A stretch of DNA of 36,131 nt from Verrucomicrobiaceae bacterium TMED86 (GCA_002172625.1 NHEN01000025.1:1-36131); one strand, 5' to 3'. Numbered from the stretch's first letter, positions 16,326 to 25,700 are shown. A program made the numbers and translations. Notes: generated from the sequence alone by a model not told the origin.

Positions 16326-17123
16326 CTAATTCGTTATAAATTCCGCTGGGAAGAAATGCTGCATCAGCAGTGTGAGGAAGAAGTTGGCAATGAGAATAGC
16401 CAGAGAGGAGTAGACCATCGCGTTGGTGGTTCCTCTTCCGACACCGACTGCTCCGTTGCTGGCTTTGAGGCCTTGATGGCAGGAAATAATGACGATGAGA
16501 ATGCCGAAGCTCAGCCCTTTAATCACCGCGATGAAGACATCGGAGAGGTCGGCGTATTTCGTCATGTTGGCAACCCAGTAGGCGGCTTCGACGTGGAAGA
16601 AATGCACCCCGATGACGTAGGAGGCAAAGATTCCAAAAGCCGCTGCTTCGGCAATGAGAAGAGGAACAGAAATGATCATCGCGACGAGGCGCGGCGTGAC
16701 GAGATAGTCGATGGGATGCACCGCCATCGAGCGGAGGGCGTCGATTTGCTCCGTCACCTTCATTGTGCCAATCTCAGCGGCCATCGCCGACCCGACCCGT
16801 CCTGCTAACATCAGTCCCGTGATTGAGGGTCCCAGCTCACGGAGCATAGCGACCGAGACGAGGCCCCCGGCAGCAGTTTCGAGGCCGAAGAGTTTGAATT
16901 GGAAAAGCGCCTGCGCTGCCAGCACCGCGCCAGTGAATGCACCGGTGATAATGACCACCGTTTGAGACCGTCCACCGATCTCCGCGACTTGTGCGAAAGT
17001 TTGTTGGTAGCGACGTTGGCCTTTGAGAAGAGACTCGATGATTCCGCCGACCAAATACCCCAATTGCCCAAGGTAGCTCATGAAGCTGAGCGTCAGGCGT
17101 CCGAGGGAGTGGAAGGGATTCAT
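16326..17123 (-). CDS. mlaE: MlaE-family ABC transporter permease
   Basis: The 265-residue membrane protein has five to six hydrophobic segments. It carries the MlaE family core: TGAFTGAVLAAQALFQFKLFG, VSVAMLRELGPSITGLMLAGRVGSAMAAEIGTMKVTEQIDALRSMAVHPIDYLVTPRLVA. MlaE is the inner-membrane permease of a phospholipid transporter between inner and outer membranes, working with MlaF (ATPase) and MlaD (MCE protein). The ATG at 17123 overlaps the stop of the preceding fusion gene by one base (TAATG), suggesting coupling, so I prefer it to the ORF-track start at 17135. The likely partners mlaF and mlaD lie near 33-35 kb. The gene ends 6 nt from the convergent FG-GAP gene. Confidence 0.9.
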   Translation of the reverse strand: MNPFHSLGRLTLSFMSYLGQLGYLVGGIIESLLKGQRRYQQTFAQVAEIGGRSQTVVIITGAFTGAVLAAQALFQFKLFGLETAAGGLVSVAMLRELGPSITGLMLAGRVGSAMAAEIGTMKVTEQIDALRSMAVHPIDYLVTPRLVAMIISVPLLIAEAAAFGIFASYVIGVHFFHVEAAYWVANMTKYADLSDVFIAVIKGLSFGILIVIISCHQGLKASNGAVGVGRGTTNAMVYSSLAILIANFFLTLLMQHFFPAEFITN

Positions 17124-20100
17124 TACCATTCGCAAATCGATTCGATGTGGGTGGCGCTGCCGTCGCGGAGCCAGGCGTCGAGTTGGGCGGGGTCTTTGAG
17201 TTGCTGCCCACGGAGGCGGGGGACCACGATGAACTTCGAGGTGATTTCAGGTAAGGTAGTGAGGTCCCCCCAGAGTTTTTCGAATTGCGTGACGGGGAAG
17301 ACGTCTTCTTGTCCGTGACCCCAGCGCTTCTTCACGTCCTTGAGCGTGATGTAGGTCGGGAGATGGGAGGCGATGCTCCGCACGGCGGCGGAGATTTTTT
17401 CCTGATCGTCGGCGAGGATGTCTTCGCGGGTAAGGTCGAAGAGTTCGAGCAAGGCATCGAGGTCGATCCAGGTCGTCATCGAGTTGTAGTAGGAGAGCTC
17501 AAACTCGTCTTCTTCGCGCGGCATGGCGAGGCCTTCGAGGAGTCGAGTCCGGCCGTCGACGGAAGCAAGTCCACCTCCACGGTCTTCGAGGCGACGGGTG
17601 ATGACTTCGAAAGTCAGCCCGGCGTCGCTTTGGAGGTGGTGCCCCAGAATAGCAGGATCAACATCGGCTCCCAGGGTGTCGATGTTGTGCAGCATGAGAG
17701 TCTTGAGCTGCGGACGTTCCTTGAGGAGTTCGGCGAGGGTGCCGTTGAGGAAGAGGTTGGGCAGTTCGTAGAAGTGGCCGACCGGGTGGAGGCACTGGAG
17801 CGGCAGGTTGTCGTTGTAGTCGGTTGCTTCTCCGGCCGACTGAGCCCAGCCAATGAGGGCGGAGCGCAGTGAGTCGCGCATCTTTTGTTGCTGCTCGTCG
17901 AGGACTTGTTGGGGCATTTCTTCCCAGGCGAAACGGAGATCGCGTTCGGTGGGAATCATGCGCTGTCCCACGGAGCGGCCGGGGGAGAGGTGCAATGGTC
18001 CGGGGTAGGAATAGTGATCGACGGTGTCGAGGAAGTCGCTCGTAGGTCCGTGGGTCAAGTAAGAGGTCGTGAAGAGATGCGGGATGGTATTTCCGGCCTC
18101 GGAGCCTCGCTTGCGGGACTTGCCGAGGTGGGTCTCGATGAATGTACGATGCTTTCCACCGAGGCGGGCGAAGGGATGGAGGGCTTTGCAGACACCAGCG
18201 CCTTGGGTCCAGCGGGATCCAGCTCCGGCCGCGAGGGTTACCACGGCGACCTCGCCTTTGGCGAGTGCCTGTTGTCCCAGCGCGACCGCTTCATCGGACG
18301 GGCTTGTGGTGGTGAAGTCAGTGATGTCCTCTGCGGTGACGTCCTTGATAGTGGTGTTGGCGGAAAGGCGGTTTTGGGCCAGCCCGATGCGGCCGTCGCG
18401 CAGGTCGCGGCGGACTTTTTCGTGCTGGGCTTTGTCGAAGCCGTGTTCGGTGAGAAGTTCCTGAAGCGAGCTGTCGCCATTTTCTTCCCCGGCGGCGCGG
18501 GGAATGAGGGTGTCGAACAGGGCTTGCACCGATGACTCGAAGGCCGGGTTGGTGTGGCACGCGCTCGCGAATTGGTCGAGCTCGGCGCGGGCGATGGGGG
18601 AAAGATCGGCGGGCGGAGTGCGAAGGGTTTGGCCCAGTGTAAGGTGGTAGTAGCTGGGGGGGAGAACGGCGTCTGCCCCTTCGCGGAGATCACCAAAAGT
18701 GCCGTGCGGGTTGATCCCGAAATCGTAGACGACCGGGTCCATGGCGAAGGGGAGGGCATTCTCCAGTTCGCGCTTGGTGCGGATCATGATCTCGTGGATT
18801 GCTTCGAGCGCCTCCGCTTTGCGGGAGGGTTCGACAATGAAGCCCATTCCGCCGCCGGACATGCCGCCGAGCATCCAGAAACCCCAGAAATCGTCGCCGA
18901 ATTTTTCGGAAACGCGGGCGATCAGAGTTTCGGTAAAGTGGTTGGTGGCCCAGGGGATGATTGTTTGGAGCGGGCCGCGGAAGTTCTTGGTAGTGAGCTT
19001 TCCGAGGGTGCGAATATCGCCGGCGCGCAGGGCATTGAGGATTTGCTCGAGGAGGTCGAGGGCGTCCTGACGTCCCTGCCATTCAGCTTTGGAACGGAGG
19101 AGGTATTTTTCGGTGACCATCTCGAGAATTGGGCCGACATTTTGGGCCATGCCACCGTGCACGAGGATGAGGGAATCGGTGAGAGCCTGGCGGGCCTCGG
19201 TGGAAATTTCCTCGTCGCCAAAGACATGGTGCTTGGGCATAAGGCGACCCCTGGAGACGCCGTTTTCGGGGTCGGTTTCCCCGGCGACTTCACCTTCGAT
19301 GAGCTTGATGCCGGGCCAGACTCCACCGGAGTCCTGCCAGCCGCCGCCGGAGCCGCCGATCCATTCGCCAAGAATGGCTCTCGCAAGTACGAGACGCCTC
19401 TCACTTTCGGTGAGTTCGCCGGTGAGTGATTTGGTTTGGCCGGTGGCACGCATGCAGGTGCTAATGAGAGCGGCGAGGAGATTGGTCGAGACGGCAAGGC
19501 GGGAGCCTTTCGGGATGTCGTTGACCGAGGAGATGATTTCGATGCCGCGGCCGGGGCCCGCGATTTGGGCGAGGAGGTCGGCGAGGGATTTGCCCGATCC
19601 TTCGATGCCCGGAGGGACAATCCCGGAGGCGATAAGGGCGGCTTTGAGGAGGCCGAGGTAGTCTTTGGCAAAGTCGAAAACTTCGGCAAGGGCACTGATT
19701 TCGGCGCTGGCCTTGAGGTCGATGCTGGTGAGGCGTAGGATCGGTCGGTCGATGATGCGGAAGTAGGCTTCGACGGGCGGCTTGGGTGAGTCGTCACGTC
19801 CGTGGACGGCGAGGTCGACGGAGACGTTGATGACGCGAGCTCCCTGTGGGAAGTCCATGCCGAGGAAGAAAATGTCGGACCACGCGGAGTGGGTAAGATC
19901 CATGCGAACGGGCGTGCTTTCGCAAAGGACGGGAAAGAGATTGTCGGTGAGACTGAGGAGTTCGGGGCGAATGCGCAGCGGGTGGTCGGCGGGGTGTCCC
20001 ATGCGGAACATCCATTGGTTGCCACGCACGGTACGGACGGATTTGCGGACCTGGTCGGCGAGAGTTTGGAAGGCTAGCTGATGGTAGGCGGCAGCGAGGG

Positions 20101-20437
20101 AAGAGCTGATGGCATCACTGGGGCCTTCCTTAGTTTGTTTGGCCAAGAAGGTATCGATGGCTTCTTCAAAGCGGCGTCCGAGGAGATCTTCGTAGCCGGT
20201 GAAGGGAATGGAGCCGGTGTCTTCGGCGGAGAGTTTGTCGGGGAGGTGGAAGCGGTAGATTGCTTGCAAAAAAAAGATGGCCCGCACGCGGTGGTAGAGG
20301 TTGCCGGAGCGACGGCGGAAGGCGTCGAGTTCTTGGCACTCGGCAAGGAGCGCGGTGGGATCGAGCCCGGCACATGCCTCGGCCAGCGAGCGGTCGCGCA
20401 GGACGGGATCGTCCGCCGTGATGATGGAAACGAGCAT
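17123..20437 (-). CDS. Fucokinase-like GHMP kinase fused to a UDP-sugar pyrophosphorylase-like domain
   Basis: This 1104-residue protein has two enzymatic parts. Residues about 1-600 resemble the fucokinase type of GHMP kinases: VRMDLTHSAWSD near 177 corresponds to the usual 'RIDLxGGWSD', IPKGSRLAVSTNLLAAL near 308 to the phosphate-binding glycine motif, GGSGGGWQDSGGVWPGIKL at 361-379 is highly typical, and GGMSGGGMGF near 525 is the third GHMP motif. Residues about 730-1104 resemble UTP-sugar pyrophosphorylases: VVTLAAGAGSRWTQGAGVCKALHPF with the conserved lysine, and LMLHNIDTLGADVDP. Together they could phosphorylate a sugar at C1 and convert it to a nucleotide sugar. Substrate is unknown. 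The phosphate loop is atypical (RLAVS rather than GLGTS). It follows the GalU-like gene by 3 nt and overlaps mlaE. Confidence 0.75.
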   Translation of the reverse strand: MLVSIITADDPVLRDRSLAEACAGLDPTALLAECQELDAFRRRSGNLYHRVRAIFFLQAIYRFHLPDKLSAEDTGSIPFTGYEDLLGRRFEEAIDTFLAKQTKEGPSDAISSSLAAAYHQLAFQTLADQVRKSVRTVRGNQWMFRMGHPADHPLRIRPELLSLTDNLFPVLCESTPVRMDLTHSAWSDIFFLGMDFPQGARVINVSVDLAVHGRDDSPKPPVEAYFRIIDRPILRLTSIDLKASAEISALAEVFDFAKDYLGLLKAALIASGIVPPGIEGSGKSLADLLAQIAGPGRGIEIISSVNDIPKGSRLAVSTNLLAALISTCMRATGQTKSLTGELTESERRLVLARAILGEWIGGSGGGWQDSGGVWPGIKLIEGEVAGETDPENGVSRGRLMPKHHVFGDEEISTEARQALTDSLILVHGGMAQNVGPILEMVTEKYLLRSKAEWQGRQDALDLLEQILNALRAGDIRTLGKLTTKNFRGPLQTIIPWATNHFTETLIARVSEKFGDDFWGFWMLGGMSGGGMGFIVEPSRKAEALEAIHEIMIRTKRELENALPFAMDPVVYDFGINPHGTFGDLREGADAVLPPSYYHLTLGQTLRTPPADLSPIARAELDQFASACHTNPAFESSVQALFDTLIPRAAGEENGDSSLQELLTEHGFDKAQHEKVRRDLRDGRIGLAQNRLSANTTIKDVTAEDITDFTTTSPSDEAVALGQQALAKGEVAVVTLAAGAGSRWTQGAGVCKALHPFARLGGKHRTFIETHLGKSRKRGSEAGNTIPHLFTTSYLTHGPTSDFLDTVDHYSYPGPLHLSPGRSVGQRMIPTERDLRFAWEEMPQQVLDEQQQKMRDSLRSALIGWAQSAGEATDYNDNLPLQCLHPVGHFYELPNLFLNGTLAELLKERPQLKTLMLHNIDTLGADVDPAILGHHLQSDAGLTFEVITRRLEDRGGGLASVDGRTRLLEGLAMPREEDEFELSYYNSMTTWIDLDALLELFDLTREDILADDQEKISAAVRSIASHLPTYITLKDVKKRWGHGQEDVFPVTQFEKLWGDLTTLPEITSKFIVVPRLRGQQLKDPAQLDAWLRDGSATHIESICEW

Positions 20438-20440
20438 GGC

Positions 20441-21268
20441 TTACCGGGTCATGGCGATGAGTTCGATGATCGAGGCCATGACTTCGTCACGACTTTCGCC
20501 TGCCAGAGCCATGCCGAGTTGGGCTCGGAGGAGTCCGTGGGGTTCTCCGATGTTAAAGCGGATGCCTTCGATTTCGCAAGCGAGGTAGTTTTCGTTCTGC
20601 GCCGTGGCGTTCAGGCTGGGGCTGAGAAGGAGAGGAGTGCTATCGCTTTCAGCGAGATGTTTCATTACTGCCGGGTTGATGACATGCATACCGAAGAAAC
20701 AGAGATAATTTCCAGAGCGCAGGCCGGGGATGATGAGTTCCTGTTCGGCAACGGTGGGCGTGGGTTTTTCGAGAACGGTGGAGACTTCGTAGAGTCCATT
20801 GCTGCCACTGACACGCTGTCCGCCAACGGTGCCGTAGATCGGGAGTTTGCTTTCGTGAGTCGGTTGGACTGCCGAGATTGAGCCTTCGACTTGGTTGGCG
20901 ACAGCCAGAAATTGCCCAAGGCAGGACTCGTCGCTTTGAGTGAGGTAGAGGTGGTCACCGAGCATCAGGAGAATGCGGTCTACTCCAGCGAATTCCCGAG
21001 CGCAGAGGACGGCGTGTCCATAGCCTAGGGGATCTGACTGCTCAATAAAGGTGACCTTCGGGAGGTGTTCGCCAACGGCGTTGGAGAAATCACGTTCGCA
21101 ATTCGGAGCAATGACGATGGCAGCTGATTCCATGCCATTAGCGAAGATTTCGTCCAAAAGAAAGGCGATGGCTGTTTTGGTTTCGCCGTTCGGGCTGACC
21201 AAAGTCTGGAGAGGGAGATGATGCTGGCCGGGGCCAGCCGCTGTGATGACAGCTTTTTTGATCTTCAT
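20441..21268 (-). CDS. GalU-like sugar nucleotidyltransferase, possibly catalytically altered
   Basis: The 275-residue protein aligns by eye with glucose-1-phosphate uridylyltransferases: MKIKKAVITAAGPG at the N-terminus, TFIEQSDPLGYGHAVLCAREF (very close to the GalU motif), RILLMLGDHLY for the metal-binding aspartate, and VLEKP with the conserved lysine. The N-terminal nucleotide-binding loop is abnormal. GalU has GLGTRxLPxTKxxPKEM, while here it reads GPGQHHLPLQTLVSPNGE, so the Arg and the key Lys appear missing. It may be a divergent enzyme or a regulatory pseudoenzyme partnering the downstream fusion protein. It is the first gene of a three-gene operon with the fusion and mlaE. The ATG at 21268 has no Shine-Dalgarno. 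Confidence 0.75.
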   Translation of the reverse strand: MKIKKAVITAAGPGQHHLPLQTLVSPNGETKTAIAFLLDEIFANGMESAAIVIAPNCERDFSNAVGEHLPKVTFIEQSDPLGYGHAVLCAREFAGVDRILLMLGDHLYLTQSDESCLGQFLAVANQVEGSISAVQPTHESKLPIYGTVGGQRVSGSNGLYEVSTVLEKPTPTVAEQELIIPGLRSGNYLCFFGMHVINPAVMKHLAESDSTPLLLSPSLNATAQNENYLACEIEGIRFNIGEPHGLLRAQLGMALAGESRDEVMASIIELIAMTR

Positions 21269-21560
21269 GTTGCGATACCGAGTATGCGGAGAGCGCGCTC
21301 AATGACAAGGCGCAAGAGATCGAAGGCAGTCAGCGTTCTCGACGAATGGCTGCTCTGGTCACCGCTGAATTTATTAAGAGCTCATGTGAAGCTTCGGGCA
21401 CAGGGTCGTAGGGGTGGGGTCAAGGTGACGAAAGCTCTGGAGTTCCTTGGGGTGGGATAATGGGTTTTGGTGACCTCGGCTTCAATGCGCAAAGATTTTC
21501 TGGGGATTTCTGAGCTGGTCCCACTCCCGCCCCGTCGCTGAAAAAACCGAGGCCATTGAC

Positions 21561-21641
21561 AGTGTCGCTGCGTCCTCAGCCCCTTCGCTGAGGGGCTGTG
21601 CCATTTCGATTGTCGCGAACGATCAGAGGGTAAGCGACACT
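21561..21641. repeat. Nested inverted repeats, possible structured RNA
   Basis: A perfect 9-bp outer pair, AGTGTCGCT (21561-21569) and AGCGACACT (21633-21641), encloses two mutually exclusive 7-bp hairpins: CCTCAGC/GCTGAGG (21574-21593) and CAGCCCC/GGGGCTG (21577-21598). A third segment, GACACTG at 21671-21677, can compete for the left outer arm. Alternative pairings of this sort occur in attenuators and structured RNAs, but also in repetitive palindromic elements. Nothing shows that it is transcribed. Confidence 0.4.
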
Positions 21642-21783
21642 CGGTGTGTTCGCCCAGAGATCAGTGATTTGACACTGGGGGGATTCACTATCCAGTTAGC
21701 TTTAACCTATTCATGAATTTCGCGTTTAGAAAAATGGCACTGGGATGCTAGGCTATTGTTCAATTACCGGCGTGATGTCATTG

Positions 21784-21790
21784 AGAAGGG
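21784..21790 (+). promoter_or_regulatory. Shine-Dalgarno deciding the ogt start
   Basis: AGAAGGG followed by five A residues and ATG. It selects the internal ATG at 21796 over the in-frame ATG at 21775 and the longer ORF-track start. Confidence 0.5.
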
Positions 21791-21795
21791 AAAAA

Positions 21796-22551
21796 ATGAA
21801 AGAGGTCGCGGGTAAGATTCGTGAGGCTCGGAGGTATTGGGATGCGCATCGAAACAAGGCGGCAAGGCGGGAGAGGGAGCTGGCACTTGAGCTCTACTCG
21901 GAGTTGACGGAGGAGGAGAAAAAAGAGATCCCCGAAAAATTGCGGGTTTGGCTGCGCTACCGGAGCGAGAAGTATTTTGGAGAGGGGCGGACGTCGCCGG
22001 GTCAAAGGGGATCGCAAAGTAAGAAATTAGCTAAGACCAAGAAAAGAGCGCACGCGCCTCGTCATTCGATAGCGAGTCGACGAATCAATAGTCCAGTTGG
22101 ATCACTGGTCATACTGAGTTCTAGGAAGGGGATCTCTGGGCTTTATTTTAGTGACCGGATCGAGCGCTCGACCTTGCCGGAAGGAAACGACAAGGATCGC
22201 TTTCTGAATCAAGCGGAAGAGGAGTTGGGAGAATATTTTAGAGGAGAGAGGACGAGTTTCGAGGTTTCTCTTGATCCAAAAGGGAGCGAGTTTCAACGGG
22301 ATGCCTGGCGACAGCTGTCATCGATTCCCTATGGAGAGACGATTTCATATTGCGAGCAGGCACGAAGAATGGGGGATTTTAAAGCGGTGCGTGCGGTGGG
22401 AACGGCGAATGGGGCTAATCCGATCTCGATTCTTATTCCGTGTCATCGCGTGATCGGCAAAAACGGTACCTTGACTGGGTTTGGGGGAGGTTTGGACCGA
22501 AAGGAAAAATTATTGAGGCTCGAGGGGGTATTGTTGGATTTGTTCGAATGA
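21796..22551 (+). CDS. ogt: Methylated-DNA--protein-cysteine methyltransferase (Ogt type) with an N-terminal extension
   Basis: The C-terminal 150 residues are an O6-alkylguanine-DNA alkyltransferase, a suicide repair enzyme. The helix-turn-helix and active-site run AVRAVGTANGANPISILIPCHRVIGKNGTLTGFGGGLDRKEKLLRLEG contains the acceptor cysteine in PCHRV, preceded by FQRDAWRQLSSIPYGETISY. Before it are about 65 helical, charged residues (KIREARRYWDAHRNKAARRERELALELYSELTEEEKKEIPEKLRVWLRYRSEKYFG) and a basic linker that ordinary Ogt lacks. The ATG at 21796 is preceded by AGAAGGG with 5 nt spacing, so I prefer it to the upstream starts at 21745 and 21775. It is probably a single-gene unit. Confidence 0.88.
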   Translation: MKEVAGKIREARRYWDAHRNKAARRERELALELYSELTEEEKKEIPEKLRVWLRYRSEKYFGEGRTSPGQRGSQSKKLAKTKKRAHAPRHSIASRRINSPVGSLVILSSRKGISGLYFSDRIERSTLPEGNDKDRFLNQAEEELGEYFRGERTSFEVSLDPKGSEFQRDAWRQLSSIPYGETISYCEQARRMGDFKAVRAVGTANGANPISILIPCHRVIGKNGTLTGFGGGLDRKEKLLRLEGVLLDLFE

Positions 22552-22730
22552 TCGAGTTGGGATTGCTCAAAAGCCTGCAAATTAGTAAGGGAAGCTGAAT
22601 TAATGGAGGAGCGTCAAAAAGGGGAGGTGGGTCCATTGCCATTCATTTTAACCTATTTATTTTCAGTTTTTTATTGAGAATCCCATTCTGAATGCAGAGT
22701 TGTGTTGAGGAAGGATCCTCATTTTGGGGG

Positions 22731-22759
22731 TTGCTTTGAAAGCACAATGTGTTTACATA
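22731..22759 (+). promoter_or_regulatory. Possible promoter of the cassette A gene
   Basis: TTGCTT and TACATA are 17 nt apart, and the -10 box ends 9 nt before the ATG at 22769. A start site at the usual distance would leave at most a few untranslated bases, and there is no Shine-Dalgarno. The rest of the 217-nt gap after ogt shows no gene that I accept. Confidence 0.4.
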
Positions 22760-22768
22760 GTGGGCATC

Positions 22769-25700
22769 ATGAAGCTGCAACGAGTATCTCCATTCCGTCC
22801 TGGTTTCGCGCTTATTGCGACAATTTCGGTTTTGCTTTTGTTGACCTTGGTCGCGGTCGCATTTCTTTCATTATCAGCACTGACTGTTCGAACGGCTCGT
22901 GATGATTGGGCCCGGGAAGAAGCTCGCGCGAATGCTCGTTTGGGATTGATGATTGCCTTCGGAGAGTTACAGCGTGAGATGGGTCCCGACCGCCGGATTT
23001 CGGCCAGTGCGTCCATTCTGGATCGCGAGCCCGGCTCCCTTGAGATTGACGGTGTTGAACATCCCAACTGGTTGGGCGTTTTTTCCACGGTATACGAGGG
23101 GAACCAAAACGGCAGCCCTTGGACCCGGGACGATGAGTACAACGGTGGGATGGCAGACGCTCGAGGAGGCACGGCTTACCGGGCCCGAGACGTCGTGAAG
23201 GGATATCTGGTAAGCGGAAACGAGGGCGGTAAAGGTAAGATGTCGGGTAAGCGAAAGTTTCTGGATGCGATTAATGCAAATTTGGGGAACGGCGATGAAC
23301 AGGTGAACATCGTCGGCCCGGGTTCAGTGAATAATCTGGATGATCAGGTTTTCGTGAAGCGGGTGTCCACTGAGAAAGAAAAGCTGTTGCCAAATGGCAC
23401 TAGAGATTACCGCGATTTGGGTGGTTATGGGTTTTGGATTGGTTCCCTTGGCGCGAAGGCGGCAGTCTCCGTGGCTGACACTCACCGTGAGGAGATGATT
23501 GATGGAAAAGGGGGGGGAATCCAGCGACTGATTAATGCTCAGGATGTCGAGGCTGCGGTTATCGATGGCATTGCTGACGTTGTTGAAGACGAAGCGGCCA
23601 AGTTGATCACGCTGAATACGATGGCCTTGGTTCACCCAAGGAACAAAGAGGCGATCAAGGACAACTTCCACAATATCACAGGATACTCGCGGGGAGTTTT
23701 GGCCAATGTTCGTGACGGGGGACTCAAGCGTGATTTGACTGCCTACATTTTGAGTGACGGCAGCATTCCGGATCTTAGTTCTGAAGCGGCCCACTATCAG
23801 GGGCTTGATGATGAAGATTTCCTGGTAGGACCAATCAATGAAAAAATGGCTGGGTTGAGAGGGTTTGATTGGGACTCTGCGCGCTACAAAGAAATTGCGC
23901 CGACTTTCGGGGTCTTCAGAGAATGGTTTCTGTTCTCCCAGACCAATAGTTTTAATCGGCAAACGATGGATCAGGTAACTCCGGAAAGATGGAAAAATCC
24001 ACCGTCGGCAAACGATGGAGACGGTTTCTATGACAGAACCAACAAGAGCACGGTGGCGTTCACCCCATTCACAAAGCCAAATATTACCCCTCTCCTGACG
24101 GAGGCTAACATGTATTACAATGTCGGCTACAAGAAGCTGGGATCGGGGACAACCGCCAAGTATCGTTTGAGCCTGTGCATGTATCCCAGGGTGGCGTTGT
24201 GGAATCCCTATAGTGTTGACTTGAAGGTGCCGGCAATGACCTGTCAGTTGTTTGTTAATGGTAACAAACGAATTGAGGTGACGACTGCGAGTGGATTGAA
24301 GTATCAGAATATTTATTTTGGCCAGACCGGAGCGCCACCGGGACAGCCAGGTCGTCAGAGCGGCAACCTTTCCGGCATGATTTTCATGCAGATTCCGAGT
24401 TCCAATATCCCAGCTGGTCAATCGCTCGTCTTCTCTCCATCTGTTTCCGCTCCCTTGGATGCGATTAATTTTAGTAACAACCGCCTGTCTGCCAATGTTG
24501 CGCCTTCTGCCTCGAGATGTTTCTATCAGGATTACATCGGACAGCAGAGGGTGAGAGGACAGTTTAGATCTGATTTGCAATTGGACGGCCCGCCAACTTC
24601 GGTGCGGGAAGTGCCTGATACCGGTAAGATCAATGGGGCGGATAACTACATGGTCTCATTGAGGCTTAACGAAGGAAGGACGAATATTAACTACTCGACC
24701 TTTGCTCAGTTGCCCTTGTTTTCCGTGGCAAACATCTCTTTGCAGGCAGGGGGATCTGACGAATTGCCTCTTGAGTTGATTACCTCCTTCCCGGCAACCG
24801 ACATTACCACTGGTTTTGATCAACTGCCGGAGCCATCGGTGTTCACCAGAGATGGCTTTCGTCTGAGGTGGTGGAAGGAGACGCAATCCAATATTTTGAA
24901 CTCAGGCAAATTAACCAAGACTGATGGGGCCCACCTTCAAACTGCGGCTCTGGGGACCTGGAATTTGCGGGGGGCTTATTACACTCGAACTCCCTTTGAT
25001 AATGTGAGTGATACTCCGCCATATTTCCACGGAGTTTATATGCGTGATTTCCCGGATACCGAAGTGACCTTCAGCGATATGACTCCGGTTAAAAGGAAGG
25101 GTCTTAACACTACTTTCCCGTTTACCTCGCCTAATGCCGGTCCGTCTGGCCTGATTGCTTTTGAGCTCCCGAGTAAGGATGTTGGGCTACCCTCAATTTC
25201 GTACCTGCGACATTTGAAGTTGTCGGAGTTTGCGTGGCATCCTAGTTATGCCATCGGGAACTCACTTGTTGATCCGCGTGTCGAAAGAACGGGAACCAGC
25301 CCGATTTTGGATGGTTCCTCCGAGCAAAAATATACCGGTTGGAATGGTTATTTCCTGGGACGAGGCAGTCGGGGTGGATCGAAATTCGAGGGCGAGTATT
25401 GGGCCTGGTTGATTCGCACTATTCTATTCGACACAATGAAGGAGAGCAATCTGATCTACGATCAGAGTTTTGAGCTCAACTTCAATCTTTGGGATGACTT
25501 CTTTGTGTCAACGGGAACGATTAATCAAAAGCAGAGATTTGCAGATGACCCCGGAGCGAATCCATTGCCAAACGGACGCTTTGGAGTGTTTGATGGAGGT
25601 GAGGACTTGTCTGGTGACCTTCTTGATTTCCACCGTGCCGCCTCGCGCTTGAGTCTTGAAGGTGCATTTGATGTCCACTCGACTAGCAAGCAAGCATGGA

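Larger units (their letters stand above)
21269..21795. other. Long intergenic region between divergent genes
   Basis: This 527-nt stretch separates the GalU-like operon from the Ogt gene and holds no convincing gene. A 58-codon frame (21284-21460) has no ribosome-binding site and an arginine-rich translation typical of non-coding GC-rich DNA. A long-range inverted repeat CCTCGG/CCGAGG occurs at 21474-21479 and 21547-21552. The compact structured segment at 21561-21641 is listed separately. The last 120 nt become AT-rich and probably contain the Ogt promoter, though I see no clear boxes. Confidence 0.6.

Noticed and set aside
18554-19429. 291-codon + strand frame antisense to the fusion gene
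   Set aside because: Glycine- and alanine-rich shadow without motifs, opposite a supported gene.
18922-20025. 367-codon frame overlapping the kinase/pyrophosphorylase fusion on the same strand
   Set aside because: The translation is dominated by P, S and A, typical of a shifted frame in GC-rich coding DNA; the fusion frame has clear motifs here.
21284-21460. 58-codon frame MRRARSMTRRKRSKAVSVLDEWLL… in the long intergenic region
   Set aside because: No ribosome-binding site, arginine-rich, and no recognisable family; insufficient to call a gene.
22603-22677. 24-codon frame MEERQKGEVGPLPFILTYLFSVFY upstream of the cassette A gene
   Set aside because: Short, with only a weak purine run before the ATG; could be a leader peptide but nothing supports it.
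23324-24580. 418-codon open frame antisense to the cassette A gene
   Set aside because: It lies wholly inside a well-supported gene, has no recognisable domains or signal, and its composition (rich in R, S, I, Q) fits a shadow frame.
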